Below are positions 14,359 through 22,363 of a stretch of DNA of 40,072 bases, piece after piece (positions within the stretch are counted from its first letter, which is position 1; the number at the start of each line of letters is the position of its first letter). Position numbers and translations under genes: made by a program. The stretch is from an uncultured Ruminococcus sp. (GTDB lineage: Bacteria; Bacillota; Clostridia; Oscillospirales; Acutalibacteraceae). The DNA lies in contig CAKSNZ010000018.1 of the NCBI GenBank assembly GCA_934476515.1, forward strand, positions 1-40,072, read 5' to 3'. Under the pieces are notes generated by a model that was given only the letters and a program-made list of their open reading frames with translations, had not been told where the DNA came from and made no database searches.

Positions 14359-15264
14359 TTATTCTACATTAATATATTTGCTTAGGGAATTAATATAATA
14401 CTGAGCCATTTCGCTTTGGATAATATCATTATGAGTTAAGATACCTACACGCATAACACCCTCTTTATCAAGAGGAATACTAACAATATTCTCACCATTT
14501 AATGAACTGTCAATAACACCACTGCAAACTGTATAGCCGTTAAGACCGATTAATAGGTTAAACAGAGTTGCTCTATCAGTTACTCTAATATTCTTTAGTC
14601 GTTCTTCTGTGCTGAAAATTTCTTCTGAATAGTAGAAAGAATTATGCTCACCTTGTTCGTATGACAAATATGGATATGGTGCTAAGTCTTTCATTTTTAC
14701 AGACTTTTTATTTGCTAATGGATTACTTGTGCTGACAAAAATATGAGGATTGGCAGTAAATAATTCTGTAAACTTTAGGTTATTACTTTTAAAGATTTTT
14801 CCCAATGCTTTTTCGTTAAAAGAATTAAGATATACAATCCCCAGTTCACTTTTCATCTTGGCAACATCATCAATAACTTCATAAGTTTCTGTTTCTCTCA
14901 TAGAAAAATCATACTCATCTTCCCCATACTTTTTAATTAAATCAACAAATGCATTGACTGCAAAAGAATAGTGCTGAGTTGACACACAAAACCTTTTCTT
15001 CTGCTTTACATTATCTTTAAAGGCACTTTCAAGTAGGCTTGCTTGTTCCAGAACTTGACGAGCATAACGCAAGAACTTCTCACCTTCTTGCGAAACAACA
15101 GTGCCTTTATTTGTTCTATTAAAAATAGAAATATTCATTTCCTTTTCCAGTTCTCTAATAGCATTTGTAAGGCTAGGTTGAGAAACAAAAAGTTCCTTTG
15201 ACGCTTTGCTGATTGTGCCTTTATCTGCTACTGCTACAACATATTTAAGTTGTTGTAAGGTCAT
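14359..15264 (-). CDS. LysR-family transcriptional regulator
   Basis: This 301-residue protein has the LysR N-terminal helix-turn-helix (residues 1-60: QQLKYVVAVADKGTISKASKELF, then SQPSLTNAIRELEKEM) and a C-terminal effector domain of usual length. It is related to CysL/CysB-type regulators, which respond to sulfur metabolites, but the ligand is not readable. It lies 15 bp after the fructose-bisphosphatase gene, so it may be co-transcribed with it. It precedes a MetE-like gene with a LysR-type palindrome in its promoter. The likely target is that gene (inference). Confidence 0.92.
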   Translation of the reverse strand: MTLQQLKYVVAVADKGTISKASKELFVSQPSLTNAIRELEKEMNISIFNRTNKGTVVSQEGEKFLRYARQVLEQASLLESAFKDNVKQKKRFCVSTQHYSFAVNAFVDLIKKYGEDEYDFSMRETETYEVIDDVAKMKSELGIVYLNSFNEKALGKIFKSNNLKFTELFTANPHIFVSTSNPLANKKSVKMKDLAPYPYLSYEQGEHNSFYYSEEIFSTEERLKNIRVTDRATLFNLLIGLNGYTVCSGVIDSSLNGENIVSIPLDKEGVMRVGILTHNDIIQSEMAQYYINSLSKYINVE

Positions 15265-15279
15265 AAAATCTACCTTTCA

Positions 15280-17235
15280 TTAGTTCTTTTGGTTTTGGCG
15301 AATTGTACCATCTCTATATGCTTTGATAAGTTCCTTTAGGTCCTTGATATTTTCTCTTAGCCTTTTACCGTTATCAGTATCACCTACGAGAATTCTCTTT
15401 TGGCTAACTTCCTTAGCTACTTGATTTGTCTGCATATCTCTGCCACTTCTAATTGTAGCATCTACAGACTTAAAAGGTTCATGGGCAGTTAGCATTAAAC
15501 CATAGGAATTATAAATTAATGTGTAACCGGCAATACCTGTTACCTTATGATAAGGCTGACTAAATCCCCCGTCAATCAAAATAACCTTACCGTTACACTT
15601 AACAGGACTTTCACCCTCAGTATGATGAATAGGAACATGACCGTTGATAATATGGGCATTTTCACCTTTTGCTCCAAATTCAGCAAAAATTCTGTCAACC
15701 ATTTCATCATCATTAATTAGTTTATAATAAACATCTTTCTTTTCTTTATGGGTTGATTCATCTTCAATAAAGTATCTTTCAAATGTGGTCATTTTGTCAC
15801 GACCATAAAGTGGAGAATCAGGACCATTCCATAAGTACCATAGAATATCCCTACCGGTTCTTCTCTCATCTTCATTTACTGAGAAAAATGCTTTTCTGGC
15901 ACAACGCTCAATCTCATCATAAAGAGCCTTACCACACAAATCCTCACCAAAAAGATTTATCTTTCTAAATGTACCGTCCTCATTCATTGGCACACAACCA
16001 TGGAAAAGAATGTTGTTGTTATAAACTCGATAAAGTCCACCTTTATTAAGTAGTAGCTTAATATGTTTCTTTAGTTTACCACAATTTATAAATGAATTTC
16101 TAAGTTTCGCAATAACAGATTGTTCTTCCTTAGTCAGCTCATAAGGATTGTCAAAATTAATAGTAGGGAAATTTTTGTCCAGAATTTCATATTCCTTACC
16201 ATATAACAAAACAGTACCCTTTTTAATATCAATCTTATCAAGTAATCTTCTGTTATCCATTTTGTATTCAGGGTGTTTTGCAATTAGCTGTCCCTCAAGC
16301 TTAAACTGAATAACAGTAATGGCTTTTTGCATTTTCATTGCAAGCTTTGTTTGGGTAGTCATACCTTGATTGTGTCTAAATCTAATGGCAAACTGCTCAC
16401 AAGGGTCATCGGCATATTGCTCCATAGCAAAAAGTACAAGAGGCATCATACTGATACCGTAACCATTTTCAAGTACAGATAGGTTATCATACAAAATACT
16501 TGTACGAACAATATTTGCAATACAAGCAGTTTGTCCTGCAGATGCACCCATCCACAATACATCGTGATTACCCCACTGAATATCAAGACTATGGTAGTTA
16601 AGCAAACTATCCATTACAAAATGAGAACCGTAACCTCTGTCATAAATATCACCGATAATATGTAAATGGTCAATTACAAGTTGCTGAATTAGGTTTGACA
16701 TTTCAATGATAAATTCATCAGCACAACCAATTTCTATAATTGTATTGATGATTTCGTCATAGTAAGCCTTTTTGTTTAGGACTTCCTTTTTCTCTGTAAT
16801 AAGTTCCTCAATAACATATCTAAAGTTATCAGGCATAGCCTTTCTAACCTTTGAACGAGTATATTTGGAAGAAACTATCTGACATACAGAAACCAATCTG
16901 TATAAAGTTGTACGATACCAACTGTCATCAGCTTTTCCTTGTGACTTAACATAATCTAGCTTTTCGGATGGGTAATATATTAAAGATGCTAAATCTTCTT
17001 TTTGGTCTTCAAATAGAGTATCTCCAAATACATCATCAATCTTCTTCATAACTGCACCTGAGCCGTTGCGAAGTACATGAGAAAAAGCTCTGTATTCACC
17101 ATGAATATCAGACAAAAAATGCTCTGTACCTTTAGGCAAGTTAAGTATAGACTGCAAGTTTATAATTTCTGTTGCTGCACTATCTATTGTGGGATATTGC
17201 TTTGACAAACATTGTAGAAATCTTATCTTTTCCAT
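15280..17235 (-). CDS. fbp: Fructose-1,6-bisphosphatase class III
   Basis: This 651-residue protein belongs to the Firmicute class III FBPase family (640-670 residues). It has calcineurin-like metal motifs FLSDIHGEYRAF near residue 42, IGDIYDRG and WGNHDVLWMGA, and the late GHVPIHH and DGGFS blocks. It removes the 1-phosphate of fructose-1,6-bisphosphate in gluconeogenesis. The ATG at 17235 has AAAGGA at 8 nt; an ATG at 17244 overlaps that site. The promoter is at 17262-17290. lysR follows after 15 bp. Confidence 0.96.
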   Translation of the reverse strand: MEKIRFLQCLSKQYPTIDSAATEIINLQSILNLPKGTEHFLSDIHGEYRAFSHVLRNGSGAVMKKIDDVFGDTLFEDQKEDLASLIYYPSEKLDYVKSQGKADDSWYRTTLYRLVSVCQIVSSKYTRSKVRKAMPDNFRYVIEELITEKKEVLNKKAYYDEIINTIIEIGCADEFIIEMSNLIQQLVIDHLHIIGDIYDRGYGSHFVMDSLLNYHSLDIQWGNHDVLWMGASAGQTACIANIVRTSILYDNLSVLENGYGISMMPLVLFAMEQYADDPCEQFAIRFRHNQGMTTQTKLAMKMQKAITVIQFKLEGQLIAKHPEYKMDNRRLLDKIDIKKGTVLLYGKEYEILDKNFPTINFDNPYELTKEEQSVIAKLRNSFINCGKLKKHIKLLLNKGGLYRVYNNNILFHGCVPMNEDGTFRKINLFGEDLCGKALYDEIERCARKAFFSVNEDERRTGRDILWYLWNGPDSPLYGRDKMTTFERYFIEDESTHKEKKDVYYKLINDDEMVDRIFAEFGAKGENAHIINGHVPIHHTEGESPVKCNGKVILIDGGFSQPYHKVTGIAGYTLIYNSYGLMLTAHEPFKSVDATIRSGRDMQTNQVAKEVSQKRILVGDTDNGKRLRENIKDLKELIKAYRDGTIRQNQKN

Positions 17236-17261
17236 ATTGACCATCCTTTCTGCATACCTTT

Positions 17262-17290
17262 ATTATATTATTACTTTATTAAATTTTCAA
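17262..17290 (-). promoter_or_regulatory. Promoter of fbp
   Basis: Minus strand: -35 TTGAAA (17285-17290), 17-nt spacer, -10 TATAAT (17262-17267). Confidence 0.75.
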
Positions 17291-17377
17291 TATTAATTAT
17301 GTAAAATGTGATAAATTTCTGTGTGAAAACAACACTATATCTTAAAAATTTTTTTTGAAATAATCATATAAAAGTAA

Positions 17378-17399
17378 ATCCCCTAGAATTCTAGGGGAT
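17378..17399 (-). terminator. Terminator of the thiamine operon
   Basis: Perfect 22-bp palindrome with arms ATCCCCTAG and CTAGGGGAT around AATT, followed on the minus strand by TTTACTTTTATA. It lies 39 bases past the cytX stop. Confidence 0.85.
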
Positions 17400-17438
17400 A
17401 AATTATCAGCTTATTAAGTTAAAAAAGCACTAATTAAA

Positions 17439-18617
17439 TCAATTTTTCTTCTTAACTGCTTTTACGATTAGGTTAACCACTACACATAGGATTAGTGTAA
17501 TAAGCATATCCGGTAAAGTATTACCAACAATAATATCAACCTGCATTAGTAGTCTATAAACTACAAAACCAACTACCCATACAAGTAGGTTAACTATAGA
17601 AACTTGTTTATTACTTCTATCTTCTTTTAAGATAAAGAAATCGGCAATTTGAATTGCAATCATAGGTGCAAATACAGAACCGATTAAATATAGGAAATCT
17701 GTAATATCGTCCATTGGGAAAATAATTGCACCGATTGTACCTATAACGGTAACTGCAACTGCCATATACTTACCCTTTAGCTTTGAGAAAATTGACTCAG
17801 CTGAAATACCGGCAGAATAAGCGTCTAGGAAAGTAGTTGTAACTGTTGAGAAGATAATGATTAGTAGGCCTGCAATACCAAGACCTGCTTTAATCATAAT
17901 CTGAGCAATATCACTTTCACCTGTAAAGATAGCTGCACTCATACCGATTACATACATCCAACAACTGATGATACCATATGTAATAGCACTTACTGCTGTA
18001 GCCTTAACAGGCTTTTCAGCTTCTCTTGTATAGTCAGAGATTAGTGGTAACCAAGATAGTGGCATTGCAACAGAAAGTTCAACTGCTGCACCAAATGTCA
18101 TTTCGTCACTAATTGTTGAAGTAAATGTACCATCATTAAAAATAACAAAGCAAAGAATAATTGTTAGGATAAACAGTGCTGACATAGCAACTGTATTTAC
18201 CTTACCTAAATTCTTGATACCAATTAAAATCCATAGCACAATTAATGCACCGATAACTAAGCACCATACCCATCTGCCTGTATTGAAAATACTTGTAGCA
18301 GAAATTGCTCCGTCATAAATCATAATAGCTGTCCAACCAACAAGCTGAAGAACATTTAGTACTGAGAAAAGTAAACCACCCTTTGAGCCAAAGCTCTGCT
18401 TAACTGTTTCCATTGAGCTTTTTCTTACTTTACCACCGATTAAACCTGCAAAGAACAACATTAAACATCCAATGATATGTCCGATAATGATTGCCCAAAT
18501 GCCTTTTTGAAAACCCAGTGGTGCAAAATATGTTCCTGTTAGAATTTCTGCCAATGAAACACCTGCACCAAACCAGATTAACCCATTTTCAAATAAACTT
18601 GTACCTTTTTTATTCAT
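17439..18617 (-). CDS. cytX: CytX, putative hydroxymethylpyrimidine permease (NCS1 family)
   Basis: This 392-residue protein has about eleven to twelve hydrophobic segments and the NCS1 features near the start (ENGLIWFGAGVSLAEILTGT, then GIWAIIIGHIIGC) and SVAMPLSWLPLISDYTREAEKP in the middle. CytX imports the pyrimidine moiety of thiamine (HMP) and is usually TPP-riboswitch controlled, as here. It is the last gene of the operon. Its ATG overlaps the thiD stop by 8 bp (ATGAATAA), which indicates coupled translation. Confidence 0.92.
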   Translation of the reverse strand: MNKKGTSLFENGLIWFGAGVSLAEILTGTYFAPLGFQKGIWAIIIGHIIGCLMLFFAGLIGGKVRKSSMETVKQSFGSKGGLLFSVLNVLQLVGWTAIMIYDGAISATSIFNTGRWVWCLVIGALIVLWILIGIKNLGKVNTVAMSALFILTIILCFVIFNDGTFTSTISDEMTFGAAVELSVAMPLSWLPLISDYTREAEKPVKATAVSAITYGIISCWMYVIGMSAAIFTGESDIAQIMIKAGLGIAGLLIIIFSTVTTTFLDAYSAGISAESIFSKLKGKYMAVAVTVIGTIGAIIFPMDDITDFLYLIGSVFAPMIAIQIADFFILKEDRSNKQVSIVNLLVWVVGFVVYRLLMQVDIIVGNTLPDMLITLILCVVVNLIVKAVKKKN

Positions 18618-19428
18618 CTTTATTCTCCTTCTCTAAAACATAATCACTTGAAATATCAAATCCATGGTTCATAGGTCCACTACCCTTTCCAAGGTCAAGC
18701 ATTGCACCTAATGCACCTGAAATATATTCCTTTGAACGAGAAACTGATGTGTCAAGGTCGTAACCCTTAGCTAGGTTTGAGGCAATAGCACTTGAAAGTG
18801 TGCAACCTGTACCGTGAGTATTAGGGTTATCAATTCTTTTACCGTAGAACCACTTGTAACTGCCATTTCTATATAGCAAGTCATTTGCATCATTTACTTT
18901 GTGTCCACCTTTTAGTAGGACAGCACAGTTGTACTTTTCGCTAATAATTTTAGAAGCCTCAATCATCTCATCCTCATTAGTGATTTTCATATCAGAGATA
19001 ACCTCTGCCTCAGGGATATTTGGAGTAAGTACAGTAGCTAAAGAAAACAAATTGTTCTTTAGAGTTTCAATAGCATCATCACTAATTAGCTTTGAACCAC
19101 TTGTTGCCACCATTACCGGGTCAACAACAATGTTCTTGGCTTTGTAGAAAGTTAGCTTTTCGGCAATTTTCTTAATAAGTGCTGATGAAGAAACCATACC
19201 TATCTTTAGTGCATCCGGATAAATGTCTGTAAAGACTGCGTCAAGTTCTTTACCCAAAAATTCATCATCCACATCCATAATACCTGTTACGCCTAAAGTA
19301 TTCTGTGCAGTTAAAGCAGTGATTGCACAAGTGGCAAAAACTCCATTTGTAATCATTGTTTTAATATCTGCTTGGATACCGGCGCCTCCACCGGAGTCAC
19401 TACCGGCGATTGTTAATGCTGTTCTCAT
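18610..19428 (-). CDS. thiD: Hydroxymethylpyrimidine/phosphomethylpyrimidine kinase
   Basis: This 272-residue ribokinase-fold protein has [18 protein letters not shown] at 6-23, the [11 protein letters not shown] block and the anion-hole motif [17 protein letters not shown]. It phosphorylates HMP and HMP-P to HMP-PP for thiamine synthesis. It follows the HAD gene after 27 bp and overlaps cytX. Confidence 0.96.
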   Translation of the reverse strand: MRTALTIAGSDSGGGAGIQADIKTMITNGVFATCAITALTAQNTLGVTGIMDVDDEFLGKELDAVFTDIYPDALKIGMVSSSALIKKIAEKLTFYKAKNIVVDPVMVATSGSKLISDDAIETLKNNLFSLATVLTPNIPEAEVISDMKITNEDEMIEASKIISEKYNCAVLLKGGHKVNDANDLLYRNGSYKWFYGKRIDNPNTHGTGCTLSSAIASNLAKGYDLDTSVSRSKEYISGALGAMLDLGKGSGPMNHGFDISSDYVLEKENKDE

Positions 19429-19455
19429 AATAATCTCCTTTTTCGCATTAATTAT

Positions 19456-20118
19456 TTATAGTGACAGAAGGTGGTGCCCCCAATCTGCCACTTTACTAAA
19501 GTCTTGTATGTAATATTTTACAAGGCTTTGTATGCTATTTTTATTTTTCATTTCAGCAGGGTCATATACTCCTACTACTTTGAAGTTTGCTTTTTCTGCT
19601 GTTTTGATGGCAAATAATGCATCTTCAAATACCAAAGTTTCTTCCGGTTTTGTACCTAAAATTTCTGCACAATTTAGGTAAATATCAGGATAAGACTTAC
19701 TCTTGCCTACTGTTTCACAAGTTAGAATATCTATGAAGAAATTACGAATCTTTAGCCTTTTAAAGGCTTTATCAATCTGGTTATAGTCACTTGAAGTGGC
19801 AACAATCATTTTGATATTATTCTTTCTAAGAAATTTAAGTAAATTAACTACTCCATTCTTAGTTTGTACTTCATGAAGATAAAAGTCATTTATTATAGAA
19901 AGCACACCTTCAATTATTTCTTCTACAGAATTATCAAGGTAGTAATTGTCTATCATATACTTTGCTCCCTCAGTTAAACTCATAGAGTAAAGTATCTCCC
20001 CTAAACCTTCCTTTGGAATCTTGTTCTTTTTTCTAAGATAGATTGTACCTACATCATTCCATATACCCATAGAATTCAGTATAGTGCCATCTACATCAAA
20101 TATTGCTCCCTTAATCAT
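19456..20118 (-). CDS. HAD-superfamily phosphatase in the thiamine operon
   Basis: This 220-residue protein is a HAD subfamily I hydrolase (beta-phosphoglucomutase/phosphatase-like): motif [11 protein letters not shown], motif II VATSSD, the Lys in [10 protein letters not shown] and motif [16 protein letters not shown]. The cap is helical. Its ATG overlaps the thiE stop by 8 bp and it is embedded between thiE and thiD, so a thiamine-linked substrate such as thiamine monophosphate or HMP phosphate is likely. That is inferred from context, since HAD specificity cannot be read from the motifs. No thiL is present here. Confidence 0.88.
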   Translation of the reverse strand: MIKGAIFDVDGTILNSMGIWNDVGTIYLRKKNKIPKEGLGEILYSMSLTEGAKYMIDNYYLDNSVEEIIEGVLSIINDFYLHEVQTKNGVVNLLKFLRKNNIKMIVATSSDYNQIDKAFKRLKIRNFFIDILTCETVGKSKSYPDIYLNCAEILGTKPEETLVFEDALFAIKTAEKANFKVVGVYDPAEMKNKNSIQSLVKYYIQDFSKVADWGHHLLSL

Positions 20119-20755
20119 TGTTTACTGTTTTTAAGGTCTCTGCTTTTAATTCTTTTGTAGCATTTTCTATATCTTTTTGGCCAAAAATTGCACTTATAAC
20201 TGCAATACCCACTATGCCTCTACCGGAAAGCTCTTTTACATTGTCATGAGTAATGCCACCGATTGCAATTACAGGAATTGAAACTGCTTTACAAATTCTT
20301 TCCAGTTCATCATGAGAAACTTCCTCAGCGTCATCCTTTGAACCTGTTTTGAAAACTGCACCAACACCTAGGTAGTCAGCACCATGCTTTTCAGCAAGTA
20401 GTGCTTGTTCTACTGTTTGAGCTGATACACCGATGATTTTGTCATCACCCAGAATTTCTCTTACATTCTGTGCTTCCATATCACTTTGACCAACATGAAC
20501 ACCATCAGCATTAATTTTCTTTGCAATTTCTACATTGTCATTAATTACAAATGGTACATTGTATTCCTTACAAAGTTTCTGAATTTCCTTTGCTTCTTCT
20601 AGGAAAGAAAATTCATCAAGATTCTTTTCTCTTAGCTGAATAAATGTTGCTCCACCTTTAAGAGCCTTTTCTACTTGACTATAAAGAGTTTCACCATTTA
20701 ACCAATGTCTATCGGTTACTGCATATAGAAGTAAATCTTTCTTATCGCAATTCAT
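20111..20755 (-). CDS. thiE: Thiamine-phosphate synthase
   Basis: This 214-residue TIM-barrel protein has the ThiE blocks TFIQLREKNLDE, FVINDNVEIA, DGVHVGQSDM, GVGAVFKTGSKDDAEE and VIAIGGI. It joins HMP-PP and thiazole phosphate to form thiamine monophosphate. It overlaps thiM by 14 bp and the HAD gene by 8 bp. GGGAG precedes its ATG. Confidence 0.97.
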   Translation of the reverse strand: MNCDKKDLLLYAVTDRHWLNGETLYSQVEKALKGGATFIQLREKNLDEFSFLEEAKEIQKLCKEYNVPFVINDNVEIAKKINADGVHVGQSDMEAQNVREILGDDKIIGVSAQTVEQALLAEKHGADYLGVGAVFKTGSKDDAEEVSHDELERICKAVSIPVIAIGGITHDNVKELSGRGIVGIAVISAIFGQKDIENATKELKAETLKTVNND

Positions 20756-21563
20756 ACTTTGCTCCCTTATTTAATGTTTCACCATCCATATTATAGATAG
20801 CATCAATAATTCTGTTACGGTATGTTGAGTTACCGTCACCCTCAACCATTCTTGTTTTTGCAATTTCACCTGCAAGACCCATTGTACAAACTGCTGATGC
20901 TACTGCTTCAAGTACATTGTCAGGATTAGCTACAATAAATGCAGTTGTCATACCTGAAAGCTGACAGCCTGTACCTGTGATTTTGCTCATATCAGCTTCA
21001 CCGTTACGGATTACATAGCACTTTTCACCGTCACTTACAAGGTCAATAGCACCTGTAATTGCTACTACTGAGTTGATGCTCTTTGCAAAATTCTTTACAA
21101 ACTTTACTGATGAATCAAGGTTATCTTCTGTAACAGTATCTGCCACATCAGCATCAACACCCTTAGTTGTGCCACTACCTAAAGCTAAAGTTTTGATTTC
21201 TGAAATGTTACCACGAACAACATCAAACTTAATTTCTTTCATTAGCTTAACTGCAGTATTTGTACGAAGTGCAGATGCACCGGCACCTACCGGATCAAGA
21301 AGAACCTTGTGGTTAAGTTCATTTGCCTTTTTACCGGCAATAAACATAGCCTCAATAGAACGCTTATTAAGTGTGCCGATATTAATATTTAGACCACCAC
21401 AGATTGATGTAATATCTGCTACATCATCAGGTTCATCAGACATAATTGGACTGCCACCACAAGCAAGAAGTACATTTGCAACATCATTTACTGTTACATA
21501 GTTAGTAATGTTGTGTACCAGTGGAACACTTTTTCTAACATTATCAAGGCAATTACCTAACAT
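20742..21563 (-). CDS. thiM: Hydroxyethylthiazole kinase
   Basis: This 273-residue protein has the ThiM pattern PLVHNITNYVTVNDVANVL, SPIMSDEPDDV, LDPVGAGAS and the TGTGCQLSG active-site loop. It phosphorylates the salvaged thiazole alcohol. The ATG at 21563 has GGAGG 8 nt upstream; a TTG frame to 21578 runs through that site and is unlikely. It is the first gene after the TPP riboswitch. Together with thiE, thiD and cytX it allows salvage of thiazole and pyrimidine only; thiC, thiG and thiS are absent here. Confidence 0.97.
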   Translation of the reverse strand: MLGNCLDNVRKSVPLVHNITNYVTVNDVANVLLACGGSPIMSDEPDDVADITSICGGLNINIGTLNKRSIEAMFIAGKKANELNHKVLLDPVGAGASALRTNTAVKLMKEIKFDVVRGNISEIKTLALGSGTTKGVDADVADTVTEDNLDSSVKFVKNFAKSINSVVAITGAIDLVSDGEKCYVIRNGEADMSKITGTGCQLSGMTTAFIVANPDNVLEAVASAVCTMGLAGEIAKTRMVEGDGNSTYRNRIIDAIYNMDGETLNKGAKYELR

Positions 21564-21605
21564 AATTGTTACCTCCAAACATATAAATTAAAATACTTTA
21601 CATAC

Positions 21606-21732
21606 AAAAACGGGCATACCAAAGGCATACCCGTCAAATAAGTCAATTATTTCCCTACGCTGGCATTATCCAAATCAGGTACTAGGTCGAAGTTGTCAAC
21701 TTCCTCTCAGATTGCTAATTTGCAAACTCCCT
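21606..21732 (-). ncRNA. TPP riboswitch (THI element) with terminator
   Basis: On the minus strand the conserved aptamer segments appear in order: AGGGAG at the 5-prime end, CTGAGAGG, CGACC, ACCTGATTTGGATAATGCC and CAGCGTAGGGAA (aptamer about 21649-21732). An intrinsic terminator follows (21606-21634): arms ACGGGUAUGCC and GGUAUGCCCGU with two G-U pairs, loop UUU, then a U-run. This is the standard OFF-switch by premature termination when TPP binds. It controls thiM-thiE-HAD-thiD-cytX. Confidence 0.97.
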
Positions 21733-21739
21733 ATCTATT

Positions 21740-21769
21740 AATATACTACTAAATGTAGAATTTTGTCAA
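21740..21769 (-). promoter_or_regulatory. Promoter of the thiamine operon
   Basis: Minus strand: perfect -35 TTGACA (21764-21769), 18-nt spacer, -10 TATATT (21740-21745), placing the start at the first aptamer bases. Confidence 0.8.
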
Positions 21770-21780
21770 CTGTAAAATAA

Positions 21781-21816
21781 AGAAACATACCCTAATACTA
21801 ATTAAGGTATGTTTCT
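21781..21816 (-). terminator. Terminator after the decayed secreted-protein gene
   Basis: Arms AGAAACATACC (21781-21791) and GGTATGTTTCT (21806-21816), with a partly paired interior. T-rich beyond the stem on the minus strand. Confidence 0.75.
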
Positions 21817-21833
21817 ATAAATCACTTAAAATT

Positions 21834-22233
21834 TTACTTTACTTTAACTTTTAGTCTTAGCACATTTACACCGTTAACTCTAATCTTTAGAGTAGTTGTG
21901 CCTTTCTTTAGTGCTTTAACCTTGATTGAAGTTGTGTTAGCCTTTGAAACAATCTTTGCAACCTTAGTGTTGTAATACTTATTGTTTATATTTGCAACTT
22001 TACCTGTTAATGTAATCAACAGTAAATAGGTTTACATACTTGAAATCTCTGTCCAAAGTAAAACCATAATCAGCACCAATGCCAAGATTGATTATGTAAT
22101 TATTAATAGCATCACAAAATTCTTGACTTTGTGTATATGGCTTTGATTGATTTTCTGTTTCTGTTGCAAATACTGCTGATTGCATACCGAAAGCAAGTAA
22201 CACAACAAGAAACAATGAACATAATTTTTTCAT
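21834..22233 (-). pseudogene. Frameshifted remnant of a secreted Big2-like protein
   Basis: Two minus-strand frames overlap by 20 bp and look like parts of one protein. The first (22000-22233) has a clear Sec signal peptide (MKKLCSLFLVVLLAFG, cleavage near AVFA-TE) and about 50 further residues. The second (21834-22019) is the end of a bacterial Ig-like Big2 domain (KVAKIVSKANTTSIKVKAL, then KKGTTTLKIRV). A single +1 shift near 22005-22035 joins them into about 137 residues. The promoter (22311-22339), ribosome binding site and terminator are all intact, so decay is recent, or a base is wrong in the sequence. The Big2 part resembles those in the 1511-residue protein at 30988. Confidence 0.65.
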
Positions 22234-22310
22234 AGCTTTGGCTCCTCAATATTTAGCATATTTAATATATTATTTTAAGAACCGATAAGAATAATATATA
22301 TTTCATCTAA

Positions 22311-22339
22311 ATATTACCGTATGCACATTAAAAAGTCAA
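22311..22339 (-). promoter_or_regulatory. Promoter of the decayed secreted-protein gene
   Basis: Minus strand: -35 TTGACT (22334-22339), 17-nt spacer, -10 TAATAT (22311-22316). Confidence 0.6.
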
Positions 22340-22363
22340 CTAATATATATAATTTGCAGTAAT

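Noticed and set aside
21073..21501. Plus-strand frame of 142 codons opposite thiM
   Set aside because: Antisense to a clear thiM with all motifs; no start signals.
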